A DNA stretch of 64,000 bases from Lachnospiraceae bacterium (GTDB taxonomy: Bacteria; Bacillota; Clostridia; Lachnospirales; Lachnospiraceae), in the NCBI GenBank assembly GCA_017527205.1, contig JAFXQK010000004.1, forward strand, positions 1 to 64,000, in the 5' to 3' direction. Under the pieces are notes generated by a model that saw nothing but the letters and a program-made list of their open reading frames with translations, was not told the origin of the DNA and did not search any database. The translations under genes and the position numbers were made by a program. This document shows positions 7,947 through 16,996 of this stretch, piece after piece. Numbering within the stretch: position 1 is the stretch's first letter; every line of letters begins with the position of its first letter.

Positions 7947-9089
7947 TCATAGCTCGACTCGCATCATGTAATAACCGAAATCCCCCTCCCTTGCAGGCTC
8001 CTGCGCACCCTCAAAGCTCTCAAAGCCAAAAAGGATGGCAACCTCCTTTTCCTTGTCATAATATCGTCCCGGAACCCCGACATAATATATCATCTCCCCC
8101 CTGCGATTTTGACGATGCAGGATCAGATGACGATAGGTAAAATATCCATGCAAAAGAAAGCTGTTATTCACCATGCGATAAGAACGATCCTTAAGGATCA
8201 CAAAGTCTCCCGGACTGATTTGTAGATACCGTCTCGTATCACCAAAGGGAGTGATCGGCGGGTAAATGGCGATCAGCTGTTCCCACTTTCCAGGCCGTAA
8301 ATTTGCCTGATAGGAAAACGAAGCTTCCTCCTGCCGTCCTCCTTCTTGCGTCTTTGTCTCCATCGTCCTAATCATCTCTTTTCCCATGTTCTCTTTTCCT
8401 ATATTCTCTTTTCCTTTGTTCTCCTTTCCCATACTCTTGCAATCCTTATCTTGATCTGCGCTCGTGAGCTCCCTGCCTTCGCTCAAGGCTCGCTCATTCT
8501 TAGCTTTTGTATCTATCACGTCTTTCGTTTGACGTACGTTGTAAGCGGTGATCTGTTCTTCCTTCTCTTGATTCACCATGCTGCTTGGAATTTGCCCCTC
8601 TTTTGAATCAGCCATCTTCTCAATTATCACAGATTCGCTCTCATCTTGAAGCATTCCCTCTCCAGGGCTACTAATGACAACTGGTCTTGGCATGTTCCCA
8701 CTTACGATGCTTTGTGCTCCACTCTGCGGCATACTTTTTGGTGCAATTCTTGCTCTCTCCGCTTCCTCGCGCAACACGGCGACCAATTGTCGCATTTCCC
8801 CCAAAGGAATTCGAACCTTACAAAGCTCCTTCAAGTCTTCGCTGTTTAAGTTTCGAAGCTCCAGCCTGCCCTTACCATTTTGCAGTTGCAGCTCGCTAAG
8901 CTGTTCCTCCTTTTCCGGCAACACAAGCATGACAGGATAACTGCCCTTCGCATTTTCAAAGAGTCCGGACGCCTGTATGATCAAGCTGCAGGTTTTCCCC
9001 CAACACTCCAACCTGATAAACCCTGCGCCTCGCACTCTGATTCCATTTTCCAGATAATCCAAATATTTTATTTTTTGATCAAAATACAT
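7947..9089 (-). CDS. DUF6128-like domain protein
   Basis: 380 aa. A conserved N-terminal domain (residues ~1-110: IKYLDYLENGIRVRGAGFIRLECWG) and a conserved C-terminal domain (~265-380: WEQLIAIYPPITPFGDTRRYLQISPGDF ... VGVPGRYYDKEKEVAILFGFESF, quoted in pieces) flank a low-complexity middle rich in K, E and repeats of GKEN/GKE. I recall this C-terminal domain as DUF6128 of Lachnospiraceae; this is from memory. No signal peptide. The start ATG 9089 abuts the T-run of the preceding gene's terminator, and its SD (AGGGGGT) is in the hairpin's 3' arm. A GTG nine bases upstream is less likely. Confidence 0.65.
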   Translation of the reverse strand: MYFDQKIKYLDYLENGIRVRGAGFIRLECWGKTCSLIIQASGLFENAKGSYPVMLVLPEKEEQLSELQLQNGKGRLELRNLNSEDLKELCKVRIPLGEMRQLVAVLREEAERARIAPKSMPQSGAQSIVSGNMPRPVVISSPGEGMLQDESESVIIEKMADSKEGQIPSSMVNQEKEEQITAYNVRQTKDVIDTKAKNERALSEGRELTSADQDKDCKSMGKENKGKENIGKENMGKEMIRTMETKTQEGGRQEEASFSYQANLRPGKWEQLIAIYPPITPFGDTRRYLQISPGDFVILKDRSYRMVNNSFLLHGYFTYRHLILHRQNRRGEMIYYVGVPGRYYDKEKEVAILFGFESFEGAQEPAREGDFGYYMMRVEL

Positions 9090-9126
9090 AAAAAACACCC
9101 CCTACATCATTCTATGCAGGGGATGT
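9090..9126 (-). terminator. Terminator of the PucR-type gene, overlapping the next RBS
   Basis: On the minus strand ACAUCCCCUGCAU, a 6-nt loop and AUGUAGGGGGUGU pair completely if two G-U pairs are allowed (13 bp), followed by six U. The 3' arm also contains the SD of the downstream gene. Confidence 0.85.
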
Positions 9127-9143
9127 CCAAATTAGACCTTGCT

Positions 9144-10229
9144 TTATTCAGCGTCATCCAAATACTTCATGTAATTGGCTACCATCAAGGCAATCTTAAA
9201 GGTCAGGGCATCATCAAAGGTTCTTAGATTCAGTCCCGTGCTCTCCTGAATGCGCTCAATGCGATACACAAGCGTATTTCGATGAACGTATAACTGCCTT
9301 GCGGTCTCAGATACGTTCAGATTATTTTCAAAAAATTTATTCAAGGTATTTAAGGTTTCGTCATCAAGCTCCGTCGGAATGTTGTCTCCGAAAATCTCCT
9401 CAATGAAAATCTTACAAAGATTGATCGGAAGCTGATAAATCAGGCGGCCAATGCCGAGCGAATGATATGCCGCCACGGACTTTTCCGCATAGAAGATCTT
9501 CCCGACGTCCATCGCCATCTTCGCTTCCTTGTAGGACTTCGAAAGATCCTTTAGCTCGTGAACCATGGTGCCCAGGGATACGCGAACGCTGACCATGATT
9601 TCCGTGCTTGCCATGTCAACGATGGTTTCCGCAACAGTCTCCAAATCCTTGCCCGTTGCCTCTGCATCGACGCTCTTAATCAAAATGACGCTGTTCTCGT
9701 CCACGGCAGTTACGTAGTCCCCCGTCTGAGAACTAAACATTCCTTTTAGAAGCTCCATGACCATGCTGGCCTTTTCCCCCGTAGCCTCCACGAGATAAAT
9801 GACACGAGGAACGTTTACGTCAATTCGAAGCTTTTTCGCGCGATTATAAACATCTACCAAAAGCAGATTATCCATAATCAGATTTTGGAAGAAACCATTT
9901 CTGTCGATCTTTTCCTTGTAAGCGATCACAAGATTTTGAATCTGACAGGTAGCAATCTTTCCCACCATGTAAACGTCATCTGAAAATCCTTTTGCGACAA
10001 GCACAAACAGCAAATCACCCTCATCATAAATCTTCAGCAGGTGATGAGTGCCAATGACCTGACTGTCAGCGGGCGAAGATGCAAAATCCCGAATCAGGGC
10101 AGGGTTTAAATCCAGCGTATCCACGGAGCCGGCAACCCAGCTGCCGCTTAAATCAAAAACACAAAGATCCACCTTGGTAATGGCCTTCAATTCATCAATG
10201 CTCGTTTGAATAATCTGATTTGAAATCAT
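9144..10229 (-). CDS. cdaR: PucR/CdaR family transcriptional regulator
   Basis: 361 aa. The N-terminal ~120 residues form a sensory domain (IDELKAITKVDLCVFDLSG); a GGDEF-like middle (~120-260) follows; the C-terminus carries the PucR helix-turn-helix (LNKFFENNLNVSETARQLYVHRNTLVYRIERI, in pieces). Such proteins control sugar-acid or purine catabolic genes. The symbol cdaR is by similarity only; the ligand is unknown. It follows the sugar-ABC ATPase gene on the same strand, beyond a terminator, with AGGAAGGA before ATG, so it may be expressed by read-through. It could regulate carbohydrate uptake. Confidence 0.8.
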   Translation of the reverse strand: MISNQIIQTSIDELKAITKVDLCVFDLSGSWVAGSVDTLDLNPALIRDFASSPADSQVIGTHHLLKIYDEGDLLFVLVAKGFSDDVYMVGKIATCQIQNLVIAYKEKIDRNGFFQNLIMDNLLLVDVYNRAKKLRIDVNVPRVIYLVEATGEKASMVMELLKGMFSSQTGDYVTAVDENSVILIKSVDAEATGKDLETVAETIVDMASTEIMVSVRVSLGTMVHELKDLSKSYKEAKMAMDVGKIFYAEKSVAAYHSLGIGRLIYQLPINLCKIFIEEIFGDNIPTELDDETLNTLNKFFENNLNVSETARQLYVHRNTLVYRIERIQESTGLNLRTFDDALTFKIALMVANYMKYLDDAE

Positions 10230-10254
10230 ATAAGTCCTTCCTCGCTAATAAATA

Positions 10255-10278
10255 AGGGGTGCTGTTTCCAGCACCCCT
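10255..10278 (-). terminator. Rho-independent terminator of ugpC/msmK
   Basis: AGGGGTGCTG and CAGCACCCCT form a perfect 10-bp stem with a GAAA loop (minus strand), followed by TATTTATT. Confidence 0.85.
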
Positions 10279-10290
10279 GAAAGATTCTTA

Positions 10291-11403
10291 CTAGTTGGTA
10301 ATGATCTTCTCAGTATCTCTGTCGAATACGTGAATCTTCTCAACGTCCAGAGCAAACTTAACGGAATCGCCAGGTCTGGAATTGGTACGAGAGTCAACTC
10401 TTGCGGTCATAGGGAACTCATCCAGATCGAAGTACAGATATACTTCTGCACCAAGCAGCTCGTACACCTTAATGGTGGACTCGAAGGTGCTGTGAGGAGA
10501 ATTCTCGATGAACATCTCGGAATCATATACGTCCTCAGGACGAATACCAAAGATAACCTGCTTTCCATCATAACCGCCCTCGATCAGCTTCTTGGACTTA
10601 GCGGGAGGAAGAGGAATGCTCTTTCCAGCGATCTCAAGGTTAGCGACGTCGCCTTCAACAGCAACGGTAGCGGTCAGGAAGTTCATCTGAGGGGATCCCA
10701 TGAATCCTGCTACGAACAGGTTCTGAGGCTTATCGTACAGATTCTGAGGGGTATCTACCTGCTGGATAACGCCATCCTTCATAACTACGATTCTGGTACC
10801 AAGGGTCATAGCCTCGGTCTGGTCATGGGTAACGTAGATGATGGTGGTGCCCAGTCTCTGATGCAGCTTAGCGATCTCGATTCTCATCTGTACACGCAGC
10901 TTAGCATCCAGGTTGGACAGAGGCTCGTCCATCAGGAATACCTTAGGATTACGTACGATTGCACGACCCATGGCTACACGCTGTCTCTGACCACCGGACA
11001 AAGCCTTCGGCTTACGATCCAGGAGGGGAGTCAGGTCAAGGATCTTAGCTGCTTCCTTAACCATCTTATCAATCTGATCCTTGGGAACCTTTCTCAGTTT
11101 CAGACCAAATGCCATGTTGTCATATACGGACATATGAGGATACAGAGCGTAGTTCTGGAATACCATCGCGATATCTCTGTCCTTAGGCTCTACGTCGTTT
11201 ACAACTCTGTCGCCGATCTTCAGCTCACCAGAGGAAATATCCTCCAGACCTGCGATCATACGAAGAGTGGTGGACTTACCGCATCCGGAAGGTCCTACAA
11301 AAATAATAAATTCCTGATCTGCGATCTCCAGGTTGAAGTTCTTAACTGCTTCAAATCCGTTGGGATATACTTTGCAGATGTTTTTCAGTGATAGACTTGC
11401 CAT
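10291..11403 (-). CDS. ugpC: Sugar ABC transporter ATPase (UgpC/MsmK/MalK type)
   Basis: 370 aa. Walker A GPSGCGKS at 37-44, Q-loop near 83, signature LSGGQRQR at 135-142, Walker B VFLMDEP at 155-161 and H-loop in YVTHDQ. The C-terminal ~130 residues form the OB-type TOBE regulatory domain of the MalK class. In Firmicutes this ATPase is often encoded alone and energises several sugar importers; no permease or binding protein lies beside it here, which fits that role. RBS AAAGGAG upstream. Codon use is strikingly regular (AGA-free, CTG/GGT rich), suggesting high expression. Confidence 0.92.
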   Translation of the reverse strand: MASLSLKNICKVYPNGFEAVKNFNLEIADQEFIIFVGPSGCGKSTTLRMIAGLEDISSGELKIGDRVVNDVEPKDRDIAMVFQNYALYPHMSVYDNMAFGLKLRKVPKDQIDKMVKEAAKILDLTPLLDRKPKALSGGQRQRVAMGRAIVRNPKVFLMDEPLSNLDAKLRVQMRIEIAKLHQRLGTTIIYVTHDQTEAMTLGTRIVVMKDGVIQQVDTPQNLYDKPQNLFVAGFMGSPQMNFLTATVAVEGDVANLEIAGKSIPLPPAKSKKLIEGGYDGKQVIFGIRPEDVYDSEMFIENSPHSTFESTIKVYELLGAEVYLYFDLDEFPMTARVDSRTNSRPGDSVKFALDVEKIHVFDRDTEKIITN

Positions 11404-11636
11404 TGTAAATAACTCCTTTCATCTCGCCTTTGCTATAATTAGTTTAATTATTTTAGACCCAACAAGCTATAGTAAGTATAACAGAAGGGCTATTTTTTAA
11501 CCATGACCGATTTCACCAAAGTTTTTCGTCTGAATTGTATGAATTGCTACGATAGAATCCGCAAATCTACATATTGCATAATACAGTTTAGACATTTTTG
11601 GCTATTATGTCCATTGCAAACCCATTTTCAAAAGCC

Positions 11637-12353
11637 TTATTTTGTCTTGTCCGTTGCCAGAACTTCATCGCTAAAAATATGCTCGTCTTCGCTGCCGGGA
11701 TCTTCCGGAAGTAAGCCCTCTGCTCTTGCGCGCTCCATCACGTGATCCTCCATCTTCTTAAAGAACTTGTTGTACAGGAAGGCGGAACCATAGGCGGGAA
11801 GGGACAATCCAAAAAGGATTGTCAGTGGGAACAGCTGGAACACAAAAACGGCAATCAACACGGGCAGTGCCCAAAGCACCATCATGAGAATGACCTTCGG
11901 AAGCTGCATGACTGCCATGATAAAGGTATTGCGGAAGGTTCGCAGGATCGTATTGTCAAATTTGGCAAGGACGGGGTAAATAAACGTAAACTCCGCCAGT
12001 GCAATCAGGGCCGTTGCAAGGAACAGCACCTGCACGATAATGGAGGGATTCGCCTCCGGAACGCGATACAAAATATAGTAATCCATGAACAGCACGAACA
12101 TAACGACGACCTGCGCCAGCCAAATGACCGTGGCCTGACGGAAATTCTGCTTAAAGGATTTCCAAAAGCCCTGCGCGATATAGACTTCCTCTCCGCGCAC
12201 GATCTTAAGCGCCATGTAATGCAGCGCCGTCATGGAGGCTCCAATCGTAATCACGGGCAGACAACACACGAGCGCGATCAGATTCAGAATCATAAGGTCT
12301 GCCATTTTGCTCAGTCCTTGCATCAGCGGACCGTCCATGTTAAATAGTTTCAT
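11637..12353 (-). CDS. yesL: YesL family membrane protein (DUF624)
   Basis: 238 aa with five or six hydrophobic segments. The N-terminus (MKLFNMDGPLMQGLSKMADLMILNLIALVCC, in pieces: ALVCCLPVITIGAS) is characteristic of DUF624/YesL. The family often lies beside sugar ABC transporters and is thought to assist carbohydrate uptake, but its activity is unknown. The C-terminal 40 residues are charged and cytoplasmic. Last gene of a three-gene set with the acetyltransferase (17 bp upstream) and hydrolase. A 230-bp gap separates it from the sugar ATPase gene. Confidence 0.85.
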   Translation of the reverse strand: MKLFNMDGPLMQGLSKMADLMILNLIALVCCLPVITIGASMTALHYMALKIVRGEEVYIAQGFWKSFKQNFRQATVIWLAQVVVMFVLFMDYYILYRVPEANPSIIVQVLFLATALIALAEFTFIYPVLAKFDNTILRTFRNTFIMAVMQLPKVILMMVLWALPVLIAVFVFQLFPLTILFGLSLPAYGSAFLYNKFFKKMEDHVMERARAEGLLPEDPGSEDEHIFSDEVLATDKTK

Positions 12354-12370
12354 TTTCGTTTACCCTTTCG

Positions 12371-12835
12371 TCAAAATACTTTTTCCATAGAAACCACCGG
12401 CATGCCATAGGACATTTCCTGTGGTTTGATCTGCATAAATCCCATTTTTTTATAAAACTCTAATCCGTAGGGTGAAGCCGTCACAGAAATATATCGCTCT
12501 CCCACTTCATTCTTCAGGTAATCGCAGAGATACTCCAGCATTGCCCTGCCTACGCCCTTCAAGTGATAGGCCTCCTCCACAAAAAGAAGCGACAGGTGAT
12601 TGATGTTTCTAAGACTTCCCACGCCAATGATCCTGTCACCGTCCAGCGCCGTCAGCAGCTGATAGCTTCCCTTTAGAAAGGCCTGGTATAATCTGTCATC
12701 CATGATAAAGCCGCGAAAATTCTGTCTGCCCTCTGGCGTACAATCAGGCGCGTCGAAGCGAAGAAAGGTTCTCCAAACCATATCCATTGCGCGATACCAC
12801 TCGTCCTGTTTTGCCCACCTGATGGCATACTCCAT
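12371..12835 (-). CDS. GNAT family N-acetyltransferase
   Basis: 154 aa, a single GNAT fold. Visible are the beta4 segment SLLFVEEAYHLKGVGRAML, in which the Q/RxxGxG/A acetyl-CoA loop is HLKGVGRA, and the C-terminal ASPYGLEFYKKMGFM. It transfers an acetyl group to an unknown amine. AGGAGG lies 9 nt before ATG. Tight spacing with the YesL gene downstream suggests co-transcription. Substrate cannot be predicted. Confidence 0.85.
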   Translation of the reverse strand: MEYAIRWAKQDEWYRAMDMVWRTFLRFDAPDCTPEGRQNFRGFIMDDRLYQAFLKGSYQLLTALDGDRIIGVGSLRNINHLSLLFVEEAYHLKGVGRAMLEYLCDYLKNEVGERYISVTASPYGLEFYKKMGFMQIKPQEMSYGMPVVSMEKVF

Positions 12836-12872
12836 TCCGCAACCTCCTACTGAAACCGTTGTGCCCAGCCGT

Positions 12873-13808
12873 CTACTTCTGCCCCAAGACCTTCTCCATC
12901 CATGTGGCGACGTCCTCCATCACCTGCTGCCGATCCAATTCGTTCAGTATCTCATGTCGGTCACCCGAATATAGTTTTAGCTCCACGTGCTTCATGCCCG
13001 CGCCCACCAAGGAATCATAAGCAAGCTTTACGCCCTTCCCGTAAGCCCCCACCGGATCCTCCTCGCCGGAAACCATCAGCGTTGGGAGCTCCGCAGGCAG
13101 GTGCGAAAGGTTTTCTGCCTTATACAGCCTGTTCACGAGTTCAAACAGGCAGCGGTACCCATTGACCGTAAAAGGAAATCCGCAAAGCGGATCTACGCGA
13201 TAATGATTGACGGACTCTTCGTTCTTTGAGAGCCAATCACTGACCGTCCGAGGATTCGGAATTCGTTTGTTGTAACTGCCCATGACCAGCTGATCCAGGG
13301 TTCTACTCAAATGCTTCTCCCCGTAGATCATTTCCATGCATTTAGAAAGCGCGCGCACAAACATGACCGATGCGCGATTCTCCATGCCCGTTCCCATAAT
13401 GATGGCACCTTGAATGCCCGTGCCATAACGGCACATATAGTTTCTCAGGATATAGGAGCCCATGCTGTGCCCCAGGATAAAGATCGGGATTCCGGGATAT
13501 TGCCCTTGTACGGTCTTTTTCAGGCGATGCACGTCGCGAACCAATACGGTTGCGGGATCCATCTGGCAAAAATACCCATAGGTTTCTCCCTCAGGCACGG
13601 ACTGGCCGTGTCCCAAATGATCCTCACCCGTGACAAGAAATCCTCGTTCCGTAAGAAATGCGGCAAATTCTTCGTATCTCCCCAGATACTCCGACATGCC
13701 ATGCACAATCTGTACAATGGCCTTTGGTTCCCCGTCCGGAAGATACTTTACCGAATAGAGCTTGTGAATACCGTCTCTGGAATCGATCGTGAATTCTTCT
13801 TTTCTCAT
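12873..13808 (-). CDS. Alpha/beta hydrolase (serine aminopeptidase S33 / monoacylglycerol lipase-like)
   Basis: 311 aa. The nucleophile elbow GHSMGS, the oxyanion segment IVQIVHGMSEYLGRYEEFA and the late LYSGDRHEILNE (catalytic His) fit the Hydrolase_4 / lysophospholipase group; PTLMVSGEEDPVG carries the acid. Family members cleave acyl esters of monoglycerides or lysophospholipids. No signal peptide, so cytosolic. First gene of the hydrolase-acetyltransferase-YesL set. RBS is only moderate (GGAAAG/GGGG region). Confidence 0.87.
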   Translation of the reverse strand: MRKEEFTIDSRDGIHKLYSVKYLPDGEPKAIVQIVHGMSEYLGRYEEFAAFLTERGFLVTGEDHLGHGQSVPEGETYGYFCQMDPATVLVRDVHRLKKTVQGQYPGIPIFILGHSMGSYILRNYMCRYGTGIQGAIIMGTGMENRASVMFVRALSKCMEMIYGEKHLSRTLDQLVMGSYNKRIPNPRTVSDWLSKNEESVNHYRVDPLCGFPFTVNGYRCLFELVNRLYKAENLSHLPAELPTLMVSGEEDPVGAYGKGVKLAYDSLVGAGMKHVELKLYSGDRHEILNELDRQQVMEDVATWMEKVLGQK

Positions 13809-14216
13809 ACCGTAACCCCGTCTTTCCTACAACGCCGCCATCTGTTACCGTTCCAACCATCCCCTCGAGTTTACCGAATGCCTTATCACATCGGTTTCCC
13901 TTCTCAAAAAAGTACATGATATCGTTTTCCGGCATGCCCTTTTGCATGTCCCTCGCCTTCGCTTCGGGATTTGGAAACTTTTATATAGTTTACCAATTAT
14001 TATACCTTATAACTTCAAAAAAAGGAATGACTTTACTAAAATTTTAGAATATAAATAGAGAAAAAGTGCGGAAAACAAAAGCCCTGCGTGGTATTTGGCA
14101 GGTTTCGTGCCGTTTCCACGCAGGGCTTTTACTGTTTATCCAGATTTTTTACACTGTTTTTTACTGTTTATCCAGACATTTTTACATAGATTTTACTATG
14201 ATTGACATTTACGGCA
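13809..14216. other. Intergenic region, hydrolase to metG
   Basis: About 400 bp without a convincing gene. It holds the metG terminator (14081-14130) and a short direct repeat: TACTGTTTATCCAGA occurs at about 14130 and again at about 14163. Weak ORFs on the minus strand between 13520 and 13947 overlap the hydrolase and have no ribosome binding site. Confidence 0.6.
14081..14126 (-). terminator. Terminator of metG
   Basis: GCCCTGCGTGG and CCACGCAGGGC form a perfect 11-bp stem around a 24-nt loop with an inner GGCA/TGCC pair; on the minus strand it is followed by TTTTG. It is about 90 bp after the metG stop. Confidence 0.8.
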
Positions 14217-16304
14217 TTAGCAGATTTCGGCGCCTGCAGGCATGTCCTTTTCGGGAGTCATCAGGGACAGCTTACCCTCAGCGTCCTCCGCACAAAGCAG
14301 CATTCCCTGGCTCTCAAGTCCTGCCATCTTTCTGGGTGCAAGGTTCACAAGCACCATGACCTTCTTGCCGACCATCTCCTCTGGAGAGTAGGTTCCGCGA
14401 ATGCCGGAAAGGATCTGCTTTACCTGACTGCCGATCTTCACCTGACTGCAAAGAAGCTTCTTGGAGCCCTTCACTGCTTCACACGCCAGAATTTCACCCA
14501 CCTGGAACTGGAGCTTTGCAAAATCATCATAGGTGATCTCCGGCTTTGCTTCAATATCAATGGGAGCCTGAGCTGCGGGCTCCTGCGCCTTTGCAGCGCC
14601 TGCTTCCCCAGCCTTTGCGCCAGTAAGCTCCGCCAGCTTTGCGTCTGCTTCCTCCTGCGTCATTCTGCCGGCCTTCACCAGATTTGCAAATGCCTTCTTC
14701 TGATGATCTATAAACTCCTGACGCTGACGCGCCTGTACCTCATCGGCCTTCTTCAGGATCTCCGCCTTGTCCAGCCTTGCAAACAGGATCTCAGGCTTCT
14801 CGGTCACCTTGCTTCCCTGATTCAGACCAAACTGTCCCAGCTGATCAAAGTCGCGCAGGCTCGTGCCAAGCTGAGAAGCGATCTTTTCTGCCGTCGTTGG
14901 AAGGAACGGTGCAAGCAGGGAAGCACCGATGATGATGCCCTCGCTAAGATTGTAAAGAACCGTTGCCAGACGATCCTGCTTTGCGGGATCCTTTGCAAGT
15001 ACCCAAGGCTCCGTCTCATCAATATACTTATTCAAACGCTTAAATACGGCAAAGATCTCCGTCAGTGCATCTGCCACGTGAAGCGTGTCCATGAGCTTTT
15101 CCACCTTCTCATAGGCACTCGTAACAACGGCCTTTAAGTCGTCATCAATCTCGGGAACGGCTGCGCCCTTGTCTGCCACGGTACCGCCAAAGTACTTATT
15201 GCTCATGGCAACGGTACGATTTACCAGATTTCCGAGCGTGTTCGCAAGATCGGAATTCACGCGCTCCGTCATGAGCTCCCAGGTGATCGTTCCGTCATTT
15301 TCATACGGCATCTCATGCAATACAAAGTAACGAACGGCATCCAATCCAAAGATGTCTATCATGTCATCTACGTAAATGACGTTGCCCTTGGACTTACTCA
15401 TCTTTTCACCGCCCTGCAACAGCCAGGGATGGCCAAAGACCTGCTTGGGCAGGGGCTCGCCAAGTGCCATCAGGAAGATCGGCCAGTAGATCGTATGGAA
15501 GCGGATAATGTCCTTACCGATCAGATGCAGGTCCGCAGGCCAATACTTTTTGTAAAGCTCGCCGCTTTCGCCGTCTGCGTCATAGCCAATGCCGGTGATA
15601 TAGTTGCTCAGTGCATCCAGCCATACGTAAACCACGTGCCTCTCGTCAAAGTCCACGGGAATGCCCCACTTAAAGGAGGTTCTGGATACGCAAAGATCCT
15701 GAAGTCCCGGGAGCAGGAAATTGTTCATCATCTCATTCTTTCTGGACACGGGCTGAATGAACTCGGGATGCGTGTTAATGTGCTCGATCAGGCGATCCGC
15801 ATACTTCTTCATCTTGAAAAAGTAAGCCTCCTCCTTCTCGTCATGCACGTTGCCTCCGCAGACGGGGCACTTGCCGTCCTTGAGCTGCGTCTCGGTATAG
15901 AACGCCTCACACTCCGTACAATACTTACCCTCGTAAGCTCCTTTGTAAATGTCTCCCTGATCGTAGAGCTTCTTAAAAATCTTTTGAATCTGGCGCTCAT
16001 GATCCGCATCCGTCGTGCGGATAAAGCGGTCATAGCTGGTTCCCATCATGTCCCAAAGACCCTTGATGGTACCCGCCGTCATGTCAACAAATTCCTTGGG
16101 GCTCATGCCCTCCTCAATGGCACGGGTCTCGATCTTCTGACCGTGCTCGTCGCTTCCCGTCTGGAAATGCACGTCATAGCCGTCCGCCCTCTTATATCTG
16201 ACAATGGCATCCGCTAAGATGATCTCATAGCAGTTACCGATATGCGGCTTGCCAGACGTATAGGCGATGGCTGTCGTTAAATAATACTTCCCTTTGTTCG
16301 TCAT
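14217..16304 (-). CDS. metG: Methionyl-tRNA synthetase
   Basis: 695 aa. The class I HIGH motif appears as HIGN at 21-24 and KMSKS near residue 300 (GGEKMSKSKGN). A zinc knuckle CTEC...CPVC lies near 128-148, and the anticodon-binding helical domain follows. The C-terminal ~110 residues (YDDFAKLQFQVGEILACEAV to the end) are the EMAP/OB-fold tRNA-binding domain that dimerises MetRS, joined by an Ala/Glu-rich linker. It charges initiator and elongator tRNA-Met. Expression is controlled by the T-box leader upstream. RBS AGGAGGTAGG precedes ATG. Confidence 0.97.
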   Translation of the reverse strand: MTNKGKYYLTTAIAYTSGKPHIGNCYEIILADAIVRYKRADGYDVHFQTGSDEHGQKIETRAIEEGMSPKEFVDMTAGTIKGLWDMMGTSYDRFIRTTDADHERQIQKIFKKLYDQGDIYKGAYEGKYCTECEAFYTETQLKDGKCPVCGGNVHDEKEEAYFFKMKKYADRLIEHINTHPEFIQPVSRKNEMMNNFLLPGLQDLCVSRTSFKWGIPVDFDERHVVYVWLDALSNYITGIGYDADGESGELYKKYWPADLHLIGKDIIRFHTIYWPIFLMALGEPLPKQVFGHPWLLQGGEKMSKSKGNVIYVDDMIDIFGLDAVRYFVLHEMPYENDGTITWELMTERVNSDLANTLGNLVNRTVAMSNKYFGGTVADKGAAVPEIDDDLKAVVTSAYEKVEKLMDTLHVADALTEIFAVFKRLNKYIDETEPWVLAKDPAKQDRLATVLYNLSEGIIIGASLLAPFLPTTAEKIASQLGTSLRDFDQLGQFGLNQGSKVTEKPEILFARLDKAEILKKADEVQARQRQEFIDHQKKAFANLVKAGRMTQEEADAKLAELTGAKAGEAGAAKAQEPAAQAPIDIEAKPEITYDDFAKLQFQVGEILACEAVKGSKKLLCSQVKIGSQVKQILSGIRGTYSPEEMVGKKVMVLVNLAPRKMAGLESQGMLLCAEDAEGKLSLMTPEKDMPAGAEIC

Positions 16305-16421
16305 AATTTACCTACCTCCTGATTTCTTTCACTGCCTAAAGGCTAAAAAACCCTCAAAACTTTTTGGCTAGATTACCTGAATTCCTGACAGACTACAGGA
16401 TTCCCATCTTGACTCTCAATT

Positions 16422-16784
16422 AAGAAACGCCTCCCCACGCACGAATACTCGCACGCAAGAAGGCGTCATTAACGCTGTACCACTTCTCTTCACCTGCGTC
16501 CACGGCGCAGGCCTCATCGAATTCTTCAAGACGCATTCCGCTCAATTTCGCCTGCGTTTCGTAAGAATCCTTACCGCCATAACGGGCGGGTCCCGTCGCA
16601 GCCTAACCCCGTCTGAACCTCATAACACGCTTAGAAGATCGATATTTCCATTTCTGCGTGATTCGTTTCATTCCTTTGGCTCGGTGCGCAGCTCGTGAAG
16701 CCATGTTCCCTCAGCTTTAGCTTCGCTTCTCTCAGCATATGAAGCGTTCTCTGGAAAGCCTCCCCTAAAGTACTCTCTTCGTCA
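16422..16784 (-). promoter_or_regulatory. T-box riboswitch, methionine-specific
   Basis: On the minus strand the leader opens with GACGAAGAGAGUA, the usual T-box stem I start, then GCUUUCCAGAGA and the GAGAGAAGCG (AG-bulge) segment. The specifier loop reads GGGAAC-AUG-GC with AUG at 16704-16702, matching tRNA-Met. The T-box sequence is AAGUGGUACAGCG (16485-16473), followed by UUAAUGACGCC. The competing terminator pairs ACGCCUUC with GGGAGGCGU and ends in UUUCUU. Uncharged tRNA-Met should stabilise the antiterminator and switch on metG. Confidence 0.92.
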
Positions 16785-16815
16785 TTGCCTTTCATGACAT
16801 ATTTGTCTGTTTCTT

Positions 16816-16845
16816 ACCATAGCACGTTGCGACCCGCAAAGTCAA
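16816..16845 (-). promoter_or_regulatory. metG promoter
   Basis: TTGACT (16845-16840), 18-nt spacer, TATGGT (16821-16816) on the minus strand, about 25 bp before the T-box stem I. Confidence 0.65.
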
Positions 16846-16996
16846 GCCCTATGTCAAAAAAGGGGCATAAAAAGGAGGCCGGGTGCATTCCCACAGCCTC
16901 GCATCTCATGTTTTTCGCCGATCATTTCTTATTGGCGCCCATTACTTACTGGCACTCATTCCTTACCATCAGTCATCCCTTACTGCCGGTCATTCA

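Noticed and set aside
10330..11391. 353-codon + strand frame opposite the sugar ATPase gene
   Set aside because: Caused by biased codon use of the highly expressed ATPase gene; no signals of its own.
13520..13947. Small minus-strand frames upstream of and across the hydrolase gene start
   Set aside because: They overlap the hydrolase in other frames and lack ribosome binding sites.
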